64,000 bases of DNA from Marasmius tenuissimus (lineage: Eukaryota; Basidiomycota; Agaricomycetes; Agaricales; Marasmiaceae). Every line of letters begins with the position of its first letter. Position 1 is the first letter of the stretch. The notes under the pieces were generated by a model, which saw nothing but the letters and a program-made list of their open reading frames with translations, was not told where the DNA came from and made no database searches. Both the position numbers and the translations under genes were made by a program. The stretch spans positions 62,001 to 126,000 of the forward strand of contig JAQOTA010000049.1 of NCBI GenBank assembly GCA_029532415.1, written 5' to 3'. This document shows, piece by piece, positions 1-11,115 of the stretch.

Positions 1-260
1 GTCAAACGCGTAGCATGTCGCGCACCAGTTGGTCCATATACTTCAAAGGTAGCTGCTCCTGATCTTGTCCATCCTGCTCGTCGTTGATGTGGATATTTGA
101 GAAGGTGGTGTTAAGATCCTTTTCTGTTGACCTGAACTTGTTGAGAAAATCCTTGATTATTTCTGAGAACTTGATGAGAAAGAGTCGAAAGCTGGAGTAA
201 GGAAAAAAACTGACCTTTCTCATTTTCGTAGTCAACGCCCAGCTGGAAAGGAGCGGCCAT
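1..260 (-). CDS. mcm7: Probable MCM7 replicative helicase subunit, N-terminal part only
   Basis: This is the 5' end of a minus-strand gene that runs off the left edge. Exon 1 (260-215) opens MAAPFQLGVDYENEK, and a GT-AG intron leads to exon 2 (162-26), which ends in LPLKYMDQL before a GTGCGC donor. Fungal MCM7 proteins begin with a short peptide containing a DY-E motif, then an acidic stretch and a KYM-QL segment, so the layout matches. MCM7 is a subunit of the MCM2-7 helicase loaded at replication origins. Only about 60 codons are present and no Walker or zinc motif is visible, so the call rests on the N-terminal pattern. The start codon lies 187 bp from the divergent methyltransferase start. 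Another protein with a similar opening cannot be excluded. Confidence 0.7.
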
Positions 261-447
261 GGCGGAAGGTGGTGGTTGGTGAACAAGGACCGTTTGGATT
301 CGAGTTGGTTCGAATAGGGTTAGGTTTTGATTTTTCGCACACAGCACCCCTTTTCCTGTTCAACCCACCATCCGGGGTTCGTCAGTCTCTACTCCTACCC
401 TAATTGTCCTTGTATTTGCCTGCATCGTGCATGAAGAACATTCCTTT
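261..447. promoter_or_regulatory. Divergent promoter between MCM7 and the DNA methyltransferase
   Basis: These 187 bp separate the two divergent start codons and must hold both core promoters. A TAGGGTTAGG string (315-324), resembling a telobox, lies in the middle. A tiny upstream ORF (ATG at 431, stopping at 449-451) precedes the chosen methyltransferase ATG at 448. No TATA box is evident. Confidence 0.45.
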
Positions 448-3400
448 ATGAAGAACATTTCTCTGCGGCCCACTGTTGAAATAACTACACCAAAATGGCT
501 GCATTCAGCCACATCTATCCCTGCGACTCGCCTCGAACCTTCGTCTGTCAGACCCTTCAATAAGACACCGACATCGGCTACTATTCCACATATAAAACCC
601 CCATATCGAACCAAGTTAACGCTAGAATGCGTTGAGATCGAAAGCCCACGGAAGCGAAAGCGTCCAAGCTCAACGCAACCTTCAGGCTCCAGTTCTCCCC
701 GAAAACGCAAGAAGTTTGCAGAGGGAGGTAAAGAAGGAACAGTGCGCGGCCTTTCTTTCTGCTCATATGCCCCTTCCTGATGTTTGACATAAAACAAAGC
801 TGCAGTCTGATACGAGGTCGAACTCGCCTTCAGTATCGGAATTATTATTATATCAAGTGAGTGCAGCCTACCTAAGCATTTCCTCGTCAAAAGCTCACTT
901 GCAGTCAATTAGCCGCGACTTACCCAGTCACCTACGGTGTCAGATATTGCAAACGCTAAATCAACAATTACAGTAAATCTCATCTGTTTCATTGGCTTAC
1001 CCACTCTGATGAGGACAGTCAGACCCATCGGTCAATGCGCCCGCTCTGCCCACGCCAGAAGACTCCTTGTTTGGGAATGGTATGTGGTCTACTTTCGTTT
1101 GACGAATTTACTCAAACCTCTTCCAGATGACTTTGAAGAATTATTTGAAGACGAAAATCTCATCGTACCTGGAGAAGACGTTCAGGAAAGAGGTTTCGAG
1201 GACGATGAAGACATTCCCGTGCGACTTCTAACTGATTTCTCAATATACGACTATTCTGCTGGCCTGCTGGTGGAATTCGCTACCTTGGACGACTCGGACC
1301 TCGAATCTTGTAGCTTCACTGCGTCTGGCATAGTAAGGCCTTGGCTTGAACCGGACGAGGATGACGCTGTGGGTGTTGAACAAGACTTTGACTACCCACG
1401 CGTCAAACTGTCACGTCTTCTTGAACTGGACATTCACCATTACAATGACGATGTCGGAAGGTTCGACGGGTGAGTTTGTCACCCATTCTCGTCGAAAACA
1501 ACACTAATGGTTACGCTTTATAGGAAAATATATCTGCGTACAAAGCATGCATGGTATATTCTCGACACGCCTGCTCAATCCTATCAACAATTATTCAAAC
1601 CATTCTTCATTCATCACCGTCTGTCCCACATCTTGTTGTGCCAATTGCTACAAGACGAGGAGTTGAGTATGGACGAGTTCAAACGACAACTGAAGACAAC
1701 TCAAAAAGAGATCCGTGGTCCGAATCTTGTACCAGACGTACACGCTGTTCTCGGTCATTCTCTGAAGGAAAAGGACTTGGACCAACACACGGTGGGTAGA
1801 GTTGTCCTTCGAAATAAGCCGCTCCTTCAACATTTACCCTAGGTGGAATACCTGTCAATTAGGATCCCCGAGATACTATTAGACAACGGGGTTCCTTATT
1901 TGCAGAAGGCACCAATCATCAGCGAACTCACCGGCGGACAATCTCGATCAAAGACCAAGGCAAAGCTACCCAAGAAACAAGCCCAACGACTGCGGAACCC
2001 TGTGGTAACACCCACCGTCAAGATTATTGTGCAAGACCTATTTGAAATGACGATGGACGTGGCGGGAACTTCGACCTTTGAGGAGGAGGATGAAGCTGTC
2101 CAGCAGGAACTTCGGAAATGCAAGGAGCACCACGAGGATCCTAAGCGGGTTAAGTGGGGCAGACGGCTTGCACCTGGTCTCAATTTCTACGAGAGCGTCT
2201 CATTGGACGGCGAGATCTACAAGGTAATCTCCAGTGTGGAACTTGAAGGGAAGAGATCGCTGATGATGGGAAAGATAGGTGACGATGTTATGGTCAGTGT
2301 TGAGGAGGGAGAGGATGACGAGTGGGCTGCTCCGGGAAATGGTGACGAGTCTGCACCGGCGGACGGCAAGAGTTCATCTATACTGGACCCTGCTGCCCTC
2401 ATAACTGAAAAGGGCAATTACTACGCGAATCATGTCTGGTGCGTACCCCCTCCGCATACCCTCACAGCCTTACTTTCTCACGTTTCAACCATGGAACAGG
2501 TTCTGCAAGATATCGTACTTCTTCGATGACCCGAAAGATATCGACTCTCAAACAGGAAAACCCGCAAAGAAGTTTCATGGCCAGTGGTATCAACACGGAA
2601 GTAGAACAATACTCCAGGAGACGGCGCATTCCCGGAGCTTGTACCTGCTCGCATCTTGTGACGACAATCGTATCGCGACAATATTCAGGAAATGTACCGT
2701 CAAGTTTCTGGAGCCGGGACAAAACGAAGAGCATGACGACAAGGCCCACTTGGGCGCAGAGTTCCATTGCTCGTGAGTCCTACCGTCGAACTTCAGTTTG
2801 AGTTAGGGAAATCTCATGCTAGTTTTTTCGTGCAGACTGATGTGGGACGAGGATCAATACTCCTTTATCGACATCCCTACCCTCGTGGGTGAAGACTTGG
2901 AAGCTCTCTGCCGATCTCAACCCGAACACAAGAAATGTATGGGCTGTGCTCTTCAAGAACGTGGGGAGGCGGACCTGGCAATCTCCAAAGTCAAAGATGG
3001 GTTCTCGAGGAACAACATTGCATATCATGTCCATGACTTTGTGTACCTCAAACGTTCGGGTACAAACCTATTGGATATTGCACAGATTCTGGGTATGAAA
3101 GCGACCAGCACTTCAGTTGACGTACGAGTCAAAATACTCGTACGACGCCGAAGTCTTCTGAAAGCGAAGGATGAGGACAGACAGCCTAGTGAAGAGGTGA
3201 GTTGAGCTCCGTGGTTTCATGATTCGGTGAAGGGATTCAGGTCTCCGTTCTTTAGAAACAACTTGTGGACACAAATGAGGAACAGAGAGTGGACTTTGAC
3301 GATATCGATGGGAAATGCTTCGTACGCTTGATGCCCAGTTCCAATCCGGGTGCCATAGAAGAGTGGATTCAGGACACGGACCACTGGTTCCTGAACGAAG

Positions 3401-5744
3401 AGCAAGACGACGATAGGCAAATAAGCCCAATCATGTCATTCAGAGTCTGTAAAGCTTGCCTGTCTGCTCGCAAAAGAGAGCTTCGGGACTTCGGTTCTAA
3501 ATTGAGGCGTCGCAAACTTCGCGGACTCGAATTGTTTGCTGGTGCGTAACAGCGCTTTTTCATTTTACTACTCGCTAAGTAATGTTACAGGGGCGGGTGG
3601 CCTTGGAACCGGCATGGACCGCTCGGGCGTTGTTGAAACTCGATGGGCAGTGGACAACTGGGGACCTGCGGCTAAATCATATGAGTATGTGCTGTTTGAG
3701 GACTGTACGCTTCGTTACTTACGCGCAGCTTCAGGGCGAACCACCCCAGTGTCAAAGTCTATTGTCAGGATGTAAATTCTCTACTACAACACGCGATAGA
3801 CACTCGCGAGGGCAAACGTTCTAAACCACTGGAGTCTCATTACGCCTCCAGATCACTCTGTCCGTCAATGCCCACGCGGGGCGAAGTAGATTTTATATTT
3901 GGGGGTACGCAGTCCATCATCTTTATTATCACTTCCATCTGGACGCCCAGCTCAATCATTTGTTAGGTCCTCCGTGTCAGCCGTATAGCGGTGCAAATCA
4001 CCACAAGGTGGGCCTCAATGCCTCGCACGCTAGGCCGAGAATGAAGCTAAACATCCCTTTTTTCTTACCAGAAAGCAGATGACGTGAGGTATGTTGACCT
4101 AGAGTGGTCTTACGAGCCCATCCAGTTCTGACAGAAGGGAGTAGGTCAACTCTGCCGTGTACCATGCTCTCGTTCGTGGAAGAATATGAGCCCGATTACT
4201 TCCTCCTTGAGAACGTGATCGGCTTTCTCAGACACCCGCTCAAATCAACTCAGGATGGCTGGCGCCTGAAGGGTGGTATCAGAATGGGTATGACCAAGAT
4301 GATCGTCAGAGTGTTGATTGGTCTTGGGTGCGTAGTCCCAATCCCCAGAGAGAACTTGAGTCACTGAAATGCTCTTCATCAATAGGTATCAGGTTCACTT
4401 CAAGGTTCTTCAAGCCGGAGATTATGGTTCCCCCCAGAGTCGCGAACGCATCATCTTTTGGGGTGCCAAACGCGGCCTCAAACTGCCTGACTTCCCCGCA
4501 CCAACCCATACTTTTGAGAGTAAAGTGTATAAGATACCGTGCAACCGGTCGAGGACCCTGCCTCCTCCAACCCGAAGCAAGAATCCAGAAGTGATCAGGG
4601 GAGGAGAGCACCGGTACGCACCACTCAAGGCAGTGACTATCCGTGATGCTATTGATGATTTGGTATGCATTTGTTCTCTTGCTACGTCCAGCGTTGGGCT
4701 GATCTCTTCTGCCACTGAAGCCTCCATTCGACTGGTAAGGTCTCAGGTTTACTCCTCGGTCGTTCAAGCAATGATCTGTGTTATGACGTGTCACATAGGG
4801 TCAACCCCCACATAAGAATACTCGAAACCCAGAACGACAAGCGTCACGCCCAAGCCCGCCACCAAGCGGGTATCAGGCAATGTGTTGTAAAACGTTCTTC
4901 TGCTTGGTCTGACCTGCCGGGATTCCCGAACGGTGGGGAATATTCGTCCCCCCAGACCTTGTATCAAAAGTGGATGCGGGACAAAATGGGCGACGGTAAG
5001 CTTGTATATCAGCACGTCACCAGTGCTTGCGCGCCCAATATCGTCGAGGCGTAAGTGGTGTTTAGGGTCGGCACAAGTTGCGCAAGATTGATCTCGATCT
5101 TTTATAGAACTGTGAATGTACCGTTAAAGGGGAATGCTTGTCATAAGAGTGAGTTGTTGCCTTGAGCTCTTGAGTCAAACTGTACTGAACGGTGTTGATG
5201 AAGACCTGGACACACGCCTTCTGCCACCCTGCGCTCAACCAGGAGCTCGCCATGCCAACAAGGGTGTGGCCATTCCCATGTTTGTTCACTCACCTTGCTG
5301 ACGAGTTTCGTGTATAGTTTTTTATGGTCGTGTGGACTATGACCAACACTTCATGACAGCACTTACTTCGGCTGCCCCGAATACTAAAGGGGTCCGCTCC
5401 CTTCATCCAAAGGTGCTTGTCTTCCTCCTTTCGCACTGTGTCTAAGGCTGATATCGTGAGCTAGCAAAAACGCATGTTTAGCGGCCGTGAAACTGCCCGC
5501 TCGCAGGGTTTCCCTGACCACTATGTGTTCTTGTCCGAGAAGCCGGGAGCCGACGCGGAAGTCTCAAGTGTGAGTGCTCGGTTGGACCGTCGATTGAGCT
5601 TTCTTCCTGATTTACATCCAGATGTACAAACAGATCGGAAACGCGGTGCCTGTCCCATTAGCTCTTGCGCTAGGAACGGAATTGGGTAATGCTCTCAAAG
5701 TGAACTGGGAACGCGAAGTGCGTGAAAACAGCCCGGAGATCTGA
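448..5744 (+). CDS. DNMT1-type DNA (cytosine-5) methyltransferase
   Basis: Maintenance-type C5 cytosine methyltransferase of roughly 1,250 residues in about 20 exons. The N-terminus carries two basic NLS-like patches (PRKRKRPSS, PRKRKKF). A replication-foci-targeting domain follows at 1127-1791 (VRLLTDFSIYD; TKHAWYILDTP), then two BAH domains (about 2500-3540). The catalytic domain is complete. Motif I is FAGAGGLGTGM (split by an intron at 3542-3590), motif IV is PPCQPYSG with the catalytic Cys codon at 3975-3977, motif VI is ENV (4209-4217), motif VIII contains QSRERI, motif IX contains RETARSQGFPD and motif X is GNAVP near the end. SAM supplies the methyl group and the enzyme acts in the nucleus at replicating chromatin. 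The ATG at 448 is the first in frame with the NLS exon. The joins between about 730 and 1060 are unresolved, because I could not keep frame through every candidate splice there. The rest splices cleanly to TGA at 5742-5744. Confidence 0.93.
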
Positions 5745-6174
5745 GTCTGCCTTGATTTATTGAGTATTTAGCATCATGTTGTTGTACTTCAGTGTTTTAA
5801 GGTGTACTGTACAGTCGTTGTAATCTGAAACCAACATTGTAACGCGGGGTCCCGCTAAGCCTCCAAGCCTATGCAAATAATCCCGTTCTATAGCAGTGAA
5901 AACGAGTAGTAGAAGGTACATTGAGGTACGGATAGGCCAAAGGCAATGGTGCGAGGGTAAGAAAGACTGGGGTGACTATAAATACTCCGTCCCGGACCTA
6001 TGGACCTGTATGGGTCCGAGCCCTTACAAACATCGTTTTGTTCTCCTGACCCGACAATTTATGGCCGGACGGTTGGCGCTCTTCTCTTCCTACTCTCAAG
6101 ACCACTGGGACATTAGGGATCAGTGCCAGTAGCTACTAACCCCATATAAGTGCTCGCAATGAGTGGGCAGACAC
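5745..6174. other. Intergenic, nothing recognised
   Basis: Spacer downstream of the methyltransferase, presumably holding its 3' UTR. I see no convincing gene. It ends in GCAGACAC (6167-6174), the left target-site copy of the adjacent element. Confidence 0.5.
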
Positions 6175-6608
6175 AGGACCCCCGGCATTTCACCCAATTG
6201 ATAGGTCCTGGTTCGGCCAAAATGGGGGCAAAAATCCTGGGGGGGCCTGAATTTGGTTCGGCCAAAACGACCGCCGAAGGCGAAGGCCGGATCTGGTGTT
6301 CGGCCAAATAGGGTGCAGAACCAAGTTCATGACCGAGTTTGAGATTTTTGAATTCTGAAGGAGGGGTTTCTCGATGCTGGTGCAGTATGGATTAGGCCAG
6401 AGGAGACTGAAATGAAGTGGTATTGGGAGCCAAAAACGCATTTTGCGTTTTTGGGAAGGGCGTCTGGACGGTTTTTTGACCCTGCATGGGCAAGGCCTCC
6501 TCCCGGTTCGGCCAAAAACTCCTGGTGGTCCCGGTTTTTGGTTCGGCCAAAAAAGCCCCATCCGGACGAATTTTGGATCTAACATTTGGGGGGAATGCCG
6601 GGGGTCCT
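6175..6608. mobile_element. Short inverted-repeat element with 8-bp target duplication (MITE-like, element 1)
   Basis: A 434-bp segment begins AGGACCCCCGGCATT and ends with the exact reverse complement (6594-6608). The similarity continues imperfectly inward for another 10-15 bp. It is flanked on both sides by GCAGACAC (6167-6174 and 6609-6616), an 8-bp direct repeat expected of target-site duplication. Inside are five copies of a TTCGGCCAAA word, at about 6211, 6256, 6299, 6506 and 6541, two of them within related 30-bp stretches. There is no plausible transposase frame, so the element is non-autonomous. An 8-bp duplication fits the hAT superfamily. It shares its terminal AGGACC with the element at 19320-19771. 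Confidence 0.75.
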
Positions 6609-6616
6609 GCAGACAC

Positions 6617-6758
6617 CCTCGTGTATACAAAAATAATCTCAGATTGATCACATCCATGTAGGTGATTCGTCCGGGTGTGTAAGATTCCAATTGTAAATCC
6701 CAATACAACCTATACACGATCCAAAAATTTGCACTCTAGATCGCCGATTTATGTAAAA
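6617..6758. other. Intergenic tail between element 1 and KEX2
   Basis: A short AT-rich stretch just 3' of the KEX2 stop codon, probably its 3' UTR. Nothing else is seen. Confidence 0.4.
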
Positions 6759-9355
6759 CTATCGAGATGTATGAACCCAGCTACCATCTCCACTACTGCT
6801 CCCATCCGACCCGCTGCTAGGTTCCTGAAGGTGTGTCCCCTTGTCGGGCTCATCCCGATAGTGCGCTGCGTCATCCTCTTCGTGTCTCTTGAGCAACGGC
6901 TCGTCTGCAGCACCTTCCTCAGCCGCATCTTCATACCGTTCTTGTCCCGAACTGAAAGACCCCATAGGAACGTCTCGATCGATGGTGGAGTAGTTTTCAT
7001 CTTTCTGCTTGTTCTGGCGTCTCCAAAGCAAGAAAGCTACGCCGATGCCCAAAAGTGCCGCCGCGCCAATCACAGTGAAGAGTAGCTTCCCGTTGCCTGA
7101 TAACTTGGAACCAGGAGTTACCACGGGGGGATCGTTGAGGAATGTCGTGGGCTTGGTGTATGTCCGTGTGACACTGGCTGAAGGAAGCGGCGGACGAGGG
7201 TTATCGTGAGGAGGAAACACGGTATCTTCGGCGGGTAGTTCGTATTTGGTGGCTTTCGAGGGATCTATTGTGGACCCCCACAGTAGCATATTCCATCCGA
7301 GGAAAGTGCCGTTGTTGTCCGGTTCCTTTAGATCCCAGACCCGGATGGTCCAATTTCCAACAGGATCTTCTCCCCTGTGGAATGCTTAGTTCGGAATCAT
7401 AGAGGAGAGAAAGGGTTCAGAATACACACCAATGTTTCACCGACATGAACGTCCATCCGGGGAAACCAGAGTCAGCAAAGTCCCCCTGCCTTGTTTCCGC
7501 CAGTACGCTCTTGATTCCATTCGGGCTGACGATCTCGACCTCGACCTCTCCTCGCTTCGCATGTTGGATCCAAACCTTGACGTTGATATGTTCCAGCTTC
7601 TCGAGATTGTGCCTCAGGAGGTCGTCCTCCGTGATCGAGATCGTGCTGGTGACCCCGTCCACAGTGATGAATTCGCCTCCACTAAAGGCCTTGTCCTTTG
7701 TCATCGTTCCATTCGCCAACTGTATGGTTGGTGTTTGGAGCCACGACTGGGGCTTGACCAACTGCCAATCAAGCGCGGCTTTGACGAATCGATAACCGTC
7801 CAATGCTCCATAACCATACTTGTAACTATACTGTCGGTTGATGGCCGTCGTTTCCCATTCTGCCCCAGACAAGAAGTCCTGACGTGCTGTCTCCACGCAC
7901 AGGTGCTGGATGTCGCGCCACGTAAGATCAGGTCTGAAGTATTATTCAGGACCGACGCAAACGGAAAGAGCAAAATGGATAGACGTACCTGGCTTCAAGT
8001 GCCAGGGCAAATACACCGACAGCGTTGGGCGCCGCAGCAGATGTTCCACCATGCCAAGTTGTACACTTTTCCTTCCCCCGGTCTGTCGTAGCCTGAAATA
8101 CATTCAAATAAGCATTAGATGTCGATCTCGAGAACGCCTCAGGAAACGTACAATGCTTTTCCCGCTGCCTGAGCTGTACGCAACGATCATGTTGGCGGCA
8201 CAAGATTCGGAATAGTATGGGTGTAACCCCTTGTAGTCTACCGCAGATACGGTGACAGACCAGATGCTATTGGTGTATCCGTCGAAATTGCATTGATCCC
8301 CGCTGGCGGCACCATTGCCACTAGCGAAGACGAAGACCGAGCCCTTCCCGCCGCGTCCATTATTGACACCCTCAAGCATAGCTTTGGTGATGAGCTGGTC
8401 AGGTCCCTCCATTGTCCTTCCGTCATCGGGAGGGCCCCAGCTGCAACTGTACAGGGAAACATTCTGATACCCGTAATTCAGAGCAATAGCCTCGTCTGCG
8501 TCAGAGATGGGACCTGACAGAATACGGACACCAGCAACTTTTGACTCGTATGCGATCCCGAGACCACATACACCATTCTTGACAGCAGCAATCTGCCCGG
8601 CGCATCGCGTCCCGTGTGTATCATCGAACAATTTCGGCGTCGGGAGACTGACGTGGTCGTTGTAGTCGTGAGAGTTGGCAGCGTCCTGAATACGAAATAA
8701 ATTTCAGTAAGGAATGTGAGGCACTTCCCGAGCGTAATGAACGTACGAAATTGTCAGCGAGGTCAGCACTGGTATAGTCTAGGCCATCATCTATCAGACT
8801 CGAAATGACACCTTTCCCTTTGTATCCCATTTCCCAAACTCCTGTCACGTTCATCATATGTTCCGGAAATTCGTTGTTGACCAGATGCCATTGTTCAGGG
8901 AAGAGCGGGTCCTCAATGCCAAATTTCTCGGCGGTGAGATTCGAGAGACTCTTTGGAGGTGGTATTGGCGGAGGTGCTCGTTTAATTCGTTGTCGTGGGG
9001 TCTGTACGGTGACGGACTTGACAGAATTTGCGACACGACCAGTATTTCGATCCTCTATAGAACGAGTGTGCTGGTATTGGGCCAATACAGGGTCTTCATG
9101 CTCCCCCGACCTTTTTTCTAACTCTTCAGTCGTCTTTCTCCTTCTTACAAGCCAATGATCCCTCAGCGCTCCCACTTGTTCTACCATCTCGACTCCAAAC
9201 GTCCGGACAACTTCATCCAAGGGCACTCCGTCGACTGAGGGCGCATATTCCAACACATAATATGTGTAGCTGTCATATTCCCGCTTCGTATGACCCATCG
9301 CTGTCGATAGAATAGGAAGAATGAACAAGGGTAGCACCCAGCATAGGTATTGCAT
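6759..9355 (-). CDS. kex2: Kexin (KEX2-like) proprotein convertase
   Basis: Membrane-anchored subtilisin-type protease of the late Golgi that cleaves secreted precursors after dibasic (KR/RR) sites. Five exons (9355-8747, 8685-8152, 8092-7989, 7933-7430, 7374-6759) give 788 residues. A signal peptide opens the protein (MQYLCWVLPLFILPIL). A prodomain follows, ending near KR at residues 125-126, a likely self-processing site. The S8 domain has the triad Asp189 (LIDDGLDY), His227 (DDTHGTRC) and Ser399 (HGGTSAAAP), and the oxyanion Asn lies in ASGNGAASGDQC. The P domain follows (exons 4-5, ending near the GEDPVGNW segment and beyond), then a linker, one transmembrane helix at about 681-701 and an acidic 87-residue cytoplasmic tail with sorting-type motifs (EPLL, NYST). 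Length and domain order match fungal Kex2. The start is the first ATG before the signal peptide. Confidence 0.95.
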
Positions 9356-9653
9356 CTTCAAAGCTGATTAAATAAGTGGTGAAGGGCGTTCAGAACGTCG
9401 AGGGCAGCATCCAGAGTGGTAGACCTGAGTGAGGGAATAGAATTAACTTTCTAATGTTACTGTTGTTGGCTATGCATCTTCGCAGCAGACCCAGTGATAG
9501 GTTTGTGATGGTAATCGTGTGCCAATCACCACGGGCGGCCGAGGTTGCCCCTTTGAGTTCTCGGCTAACGCCGAAGTCTCCCAGGCGGTGACTTGAGTTC
9601 GACCCAATTTCGACCAGAGCAGTCATTTCATAGTCAATTACATCGTACCCACT
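9356..9653. promoter_or_regulatory. Divergent promoter region, KEX2 / coiled-coil gene
   Basis: 298 bp separate two outward-facing start codons, so this interval must contain both promoters. I see no clear TATA box or named element. Confidence 0.35.
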
Positions 9654-10832
9654 ATGCCTCCCTCGCTGAACAAAAACAGAGCAACGAAACCCGTGAAAGC
9701 CTCTACTGTAGACACGTACCAGGAAGAACGGATGGAAATAGCCCTGTAAGTCTCTTGTTTCCAGTGGATCAGACAGCATCGACACTGCAGTTCGACGATT
9801 AGTGGGTCATCTAACCGAGTCCGGCCCAGCTCCCTAGGACGGGCTTTACAAGCGATCACGGATCTCCAATACTCGCTCAAAAAGTCACGACATAACGCGC
9901 TCCTCGGGCACGATTTGGAGCTGGGAGAACTAGTTGATCCTGAATGCACGTTCAATGATATTCTTGAGGCAGTATCAGGACTACCGGCCTCTGGGACACT
10001 CCACGCCCTGGGAGACGAGTCGATCGGACAGTCGCAAAAGCTAGAGCTGGAGAACACGATGAAAAAACTTTGCCAGCATCGAGAAATGGATGCTTACATC
10101 GCAGCGATGGCTTCTGTCGGTCCGCAGCTAACTAGACACCTCGAGGGCGCCTTCGACTACATCGCAAGTCAACGAAGGGGGTTTGGAGTCCTCTTGGAGA
10201 AGGCCCACCCTCCGGATCTCAGCGAGATGGTCGAGAAACTAAACATTCGAGTCTCCCATTTAGCTGAGCGGTGCGAGAAACTAAAGGTGAAAGTGATGCT
10301 CACTGAACCTGAAGTTGACGCGTTTCCCTGTGAGCCGACCACGCGAAGCACCACGGAATGCTCCTCTTGCTCAGGACTTGGCGCCGAATCCGCCATGCGG
10401 GGACAAGATGCCGCGGTGAAAGATGTCGAATCAATGGACGAGGGACACTCTGACGACTTGATGAGTCTTGACCATGTTGTGAAAGAGACTTCCTCAACTT
10501 TGAATTCAGTACGTGTTTCAATTCTTATTTGAGAACTAGCTAATATACAGAAGCTGCAGAGCCGTCTGCAAGAGCTCGAGCGCGGTTACCAAGCAGACAC
10601 GGCCAAACTCGCCCACGTCGAAGCAGTGGCGAAAGAACGCAAAAGATCGTTCCAATCCGTTGTAGACAATATTGTTTCCCACCACAGAGCCTGGCCCGAT
10701 TTTCAGGGGATCAGGGAGGGTATGATACGCGAAATGGAAGCGAAGGAGGAGAATATGGTGGCTCGGTGCCTTGACAATGTGGAGATGGCTGCTCGCATCC
10801 AAGCTATCAGCACCTCATCAATGCAAACTTGA
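9654..10832 (+). CDS. Coiled-coil protein of unknown function
   Basis: Three exons (9654-9745, 9830-10508, 10551-10832) stay in frame and give 350 residues. I do not recognise the family. The start MPPSLNKNRATKPVKAS is basic. The middle is predicted helical with heptad-like stretches (ITDLQYSLKKSRHNALL; VEKLNIRVSHLAERCEKLKV). An acidic, Ser/Thr-rich linker follows (about residues 200-255), then a second coiled coil (KLQSRLQELERGY) and a helical C-terminus. There is no signal peptide or membrane segment, so the protein is likely cytosolic or nuclear. The composition would suit a structural protein such as a kinetochore, spindle-pole or tethering subunit, but nothing in the sequence decides this. 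Confidence 0.7.
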
Positions 10833-11115
10833 CATCCGCGAGTCGAGACCAACACTGACATAGTGCGAGGGGGGCCTTAATAATCGTGGATTACCGACGA
10901 ACGGATCATCTAGTCGTGAGAGCAGGTGTGTTTAGTATATATACAAATGCGTGTCGAAGAGCTAGTACAGGAGTGGGGAGTTTTGATACAATTACAATGT
11001 AGTCTCAATTAGATTGATTGATCTTGTTCTCAATTTGTAACATCTTGCAGTAAGCTTCCGTCTGAGGGTTGGAAAGGGGTTGAGCTGAGAAATAACAACG
11101 GTATCAGGAACACGA

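Noticed and set aside
6..11. ACGCGT, the MluI cell-cycle box, near MCM7
   Set aside because: It lies downstream of the first MCM7 exons, not in the shared promoter, and a single hexamer is expected by chance.
6190..6717. A 175-codon minus-strand frame with repeated FWPNQ, looking like a repeat protein
   Set aside because: It lies almost wholly inside element 1. The repeats are translations of the TTCGGCCAAA words, and there is no family match.
7432..8091. Long plus-strand open frame
   Set aside because: Antisense shadow of KEX2 exons; no domain or codon pattern of its own.
9915..10532. Treating the coiled-coil frame as a stand-alone single-exon gene
   Set aside because: Phase-consistent exons on both sides (9654-9745 and 10551-10832) extend it, and the internal start is not preferred.
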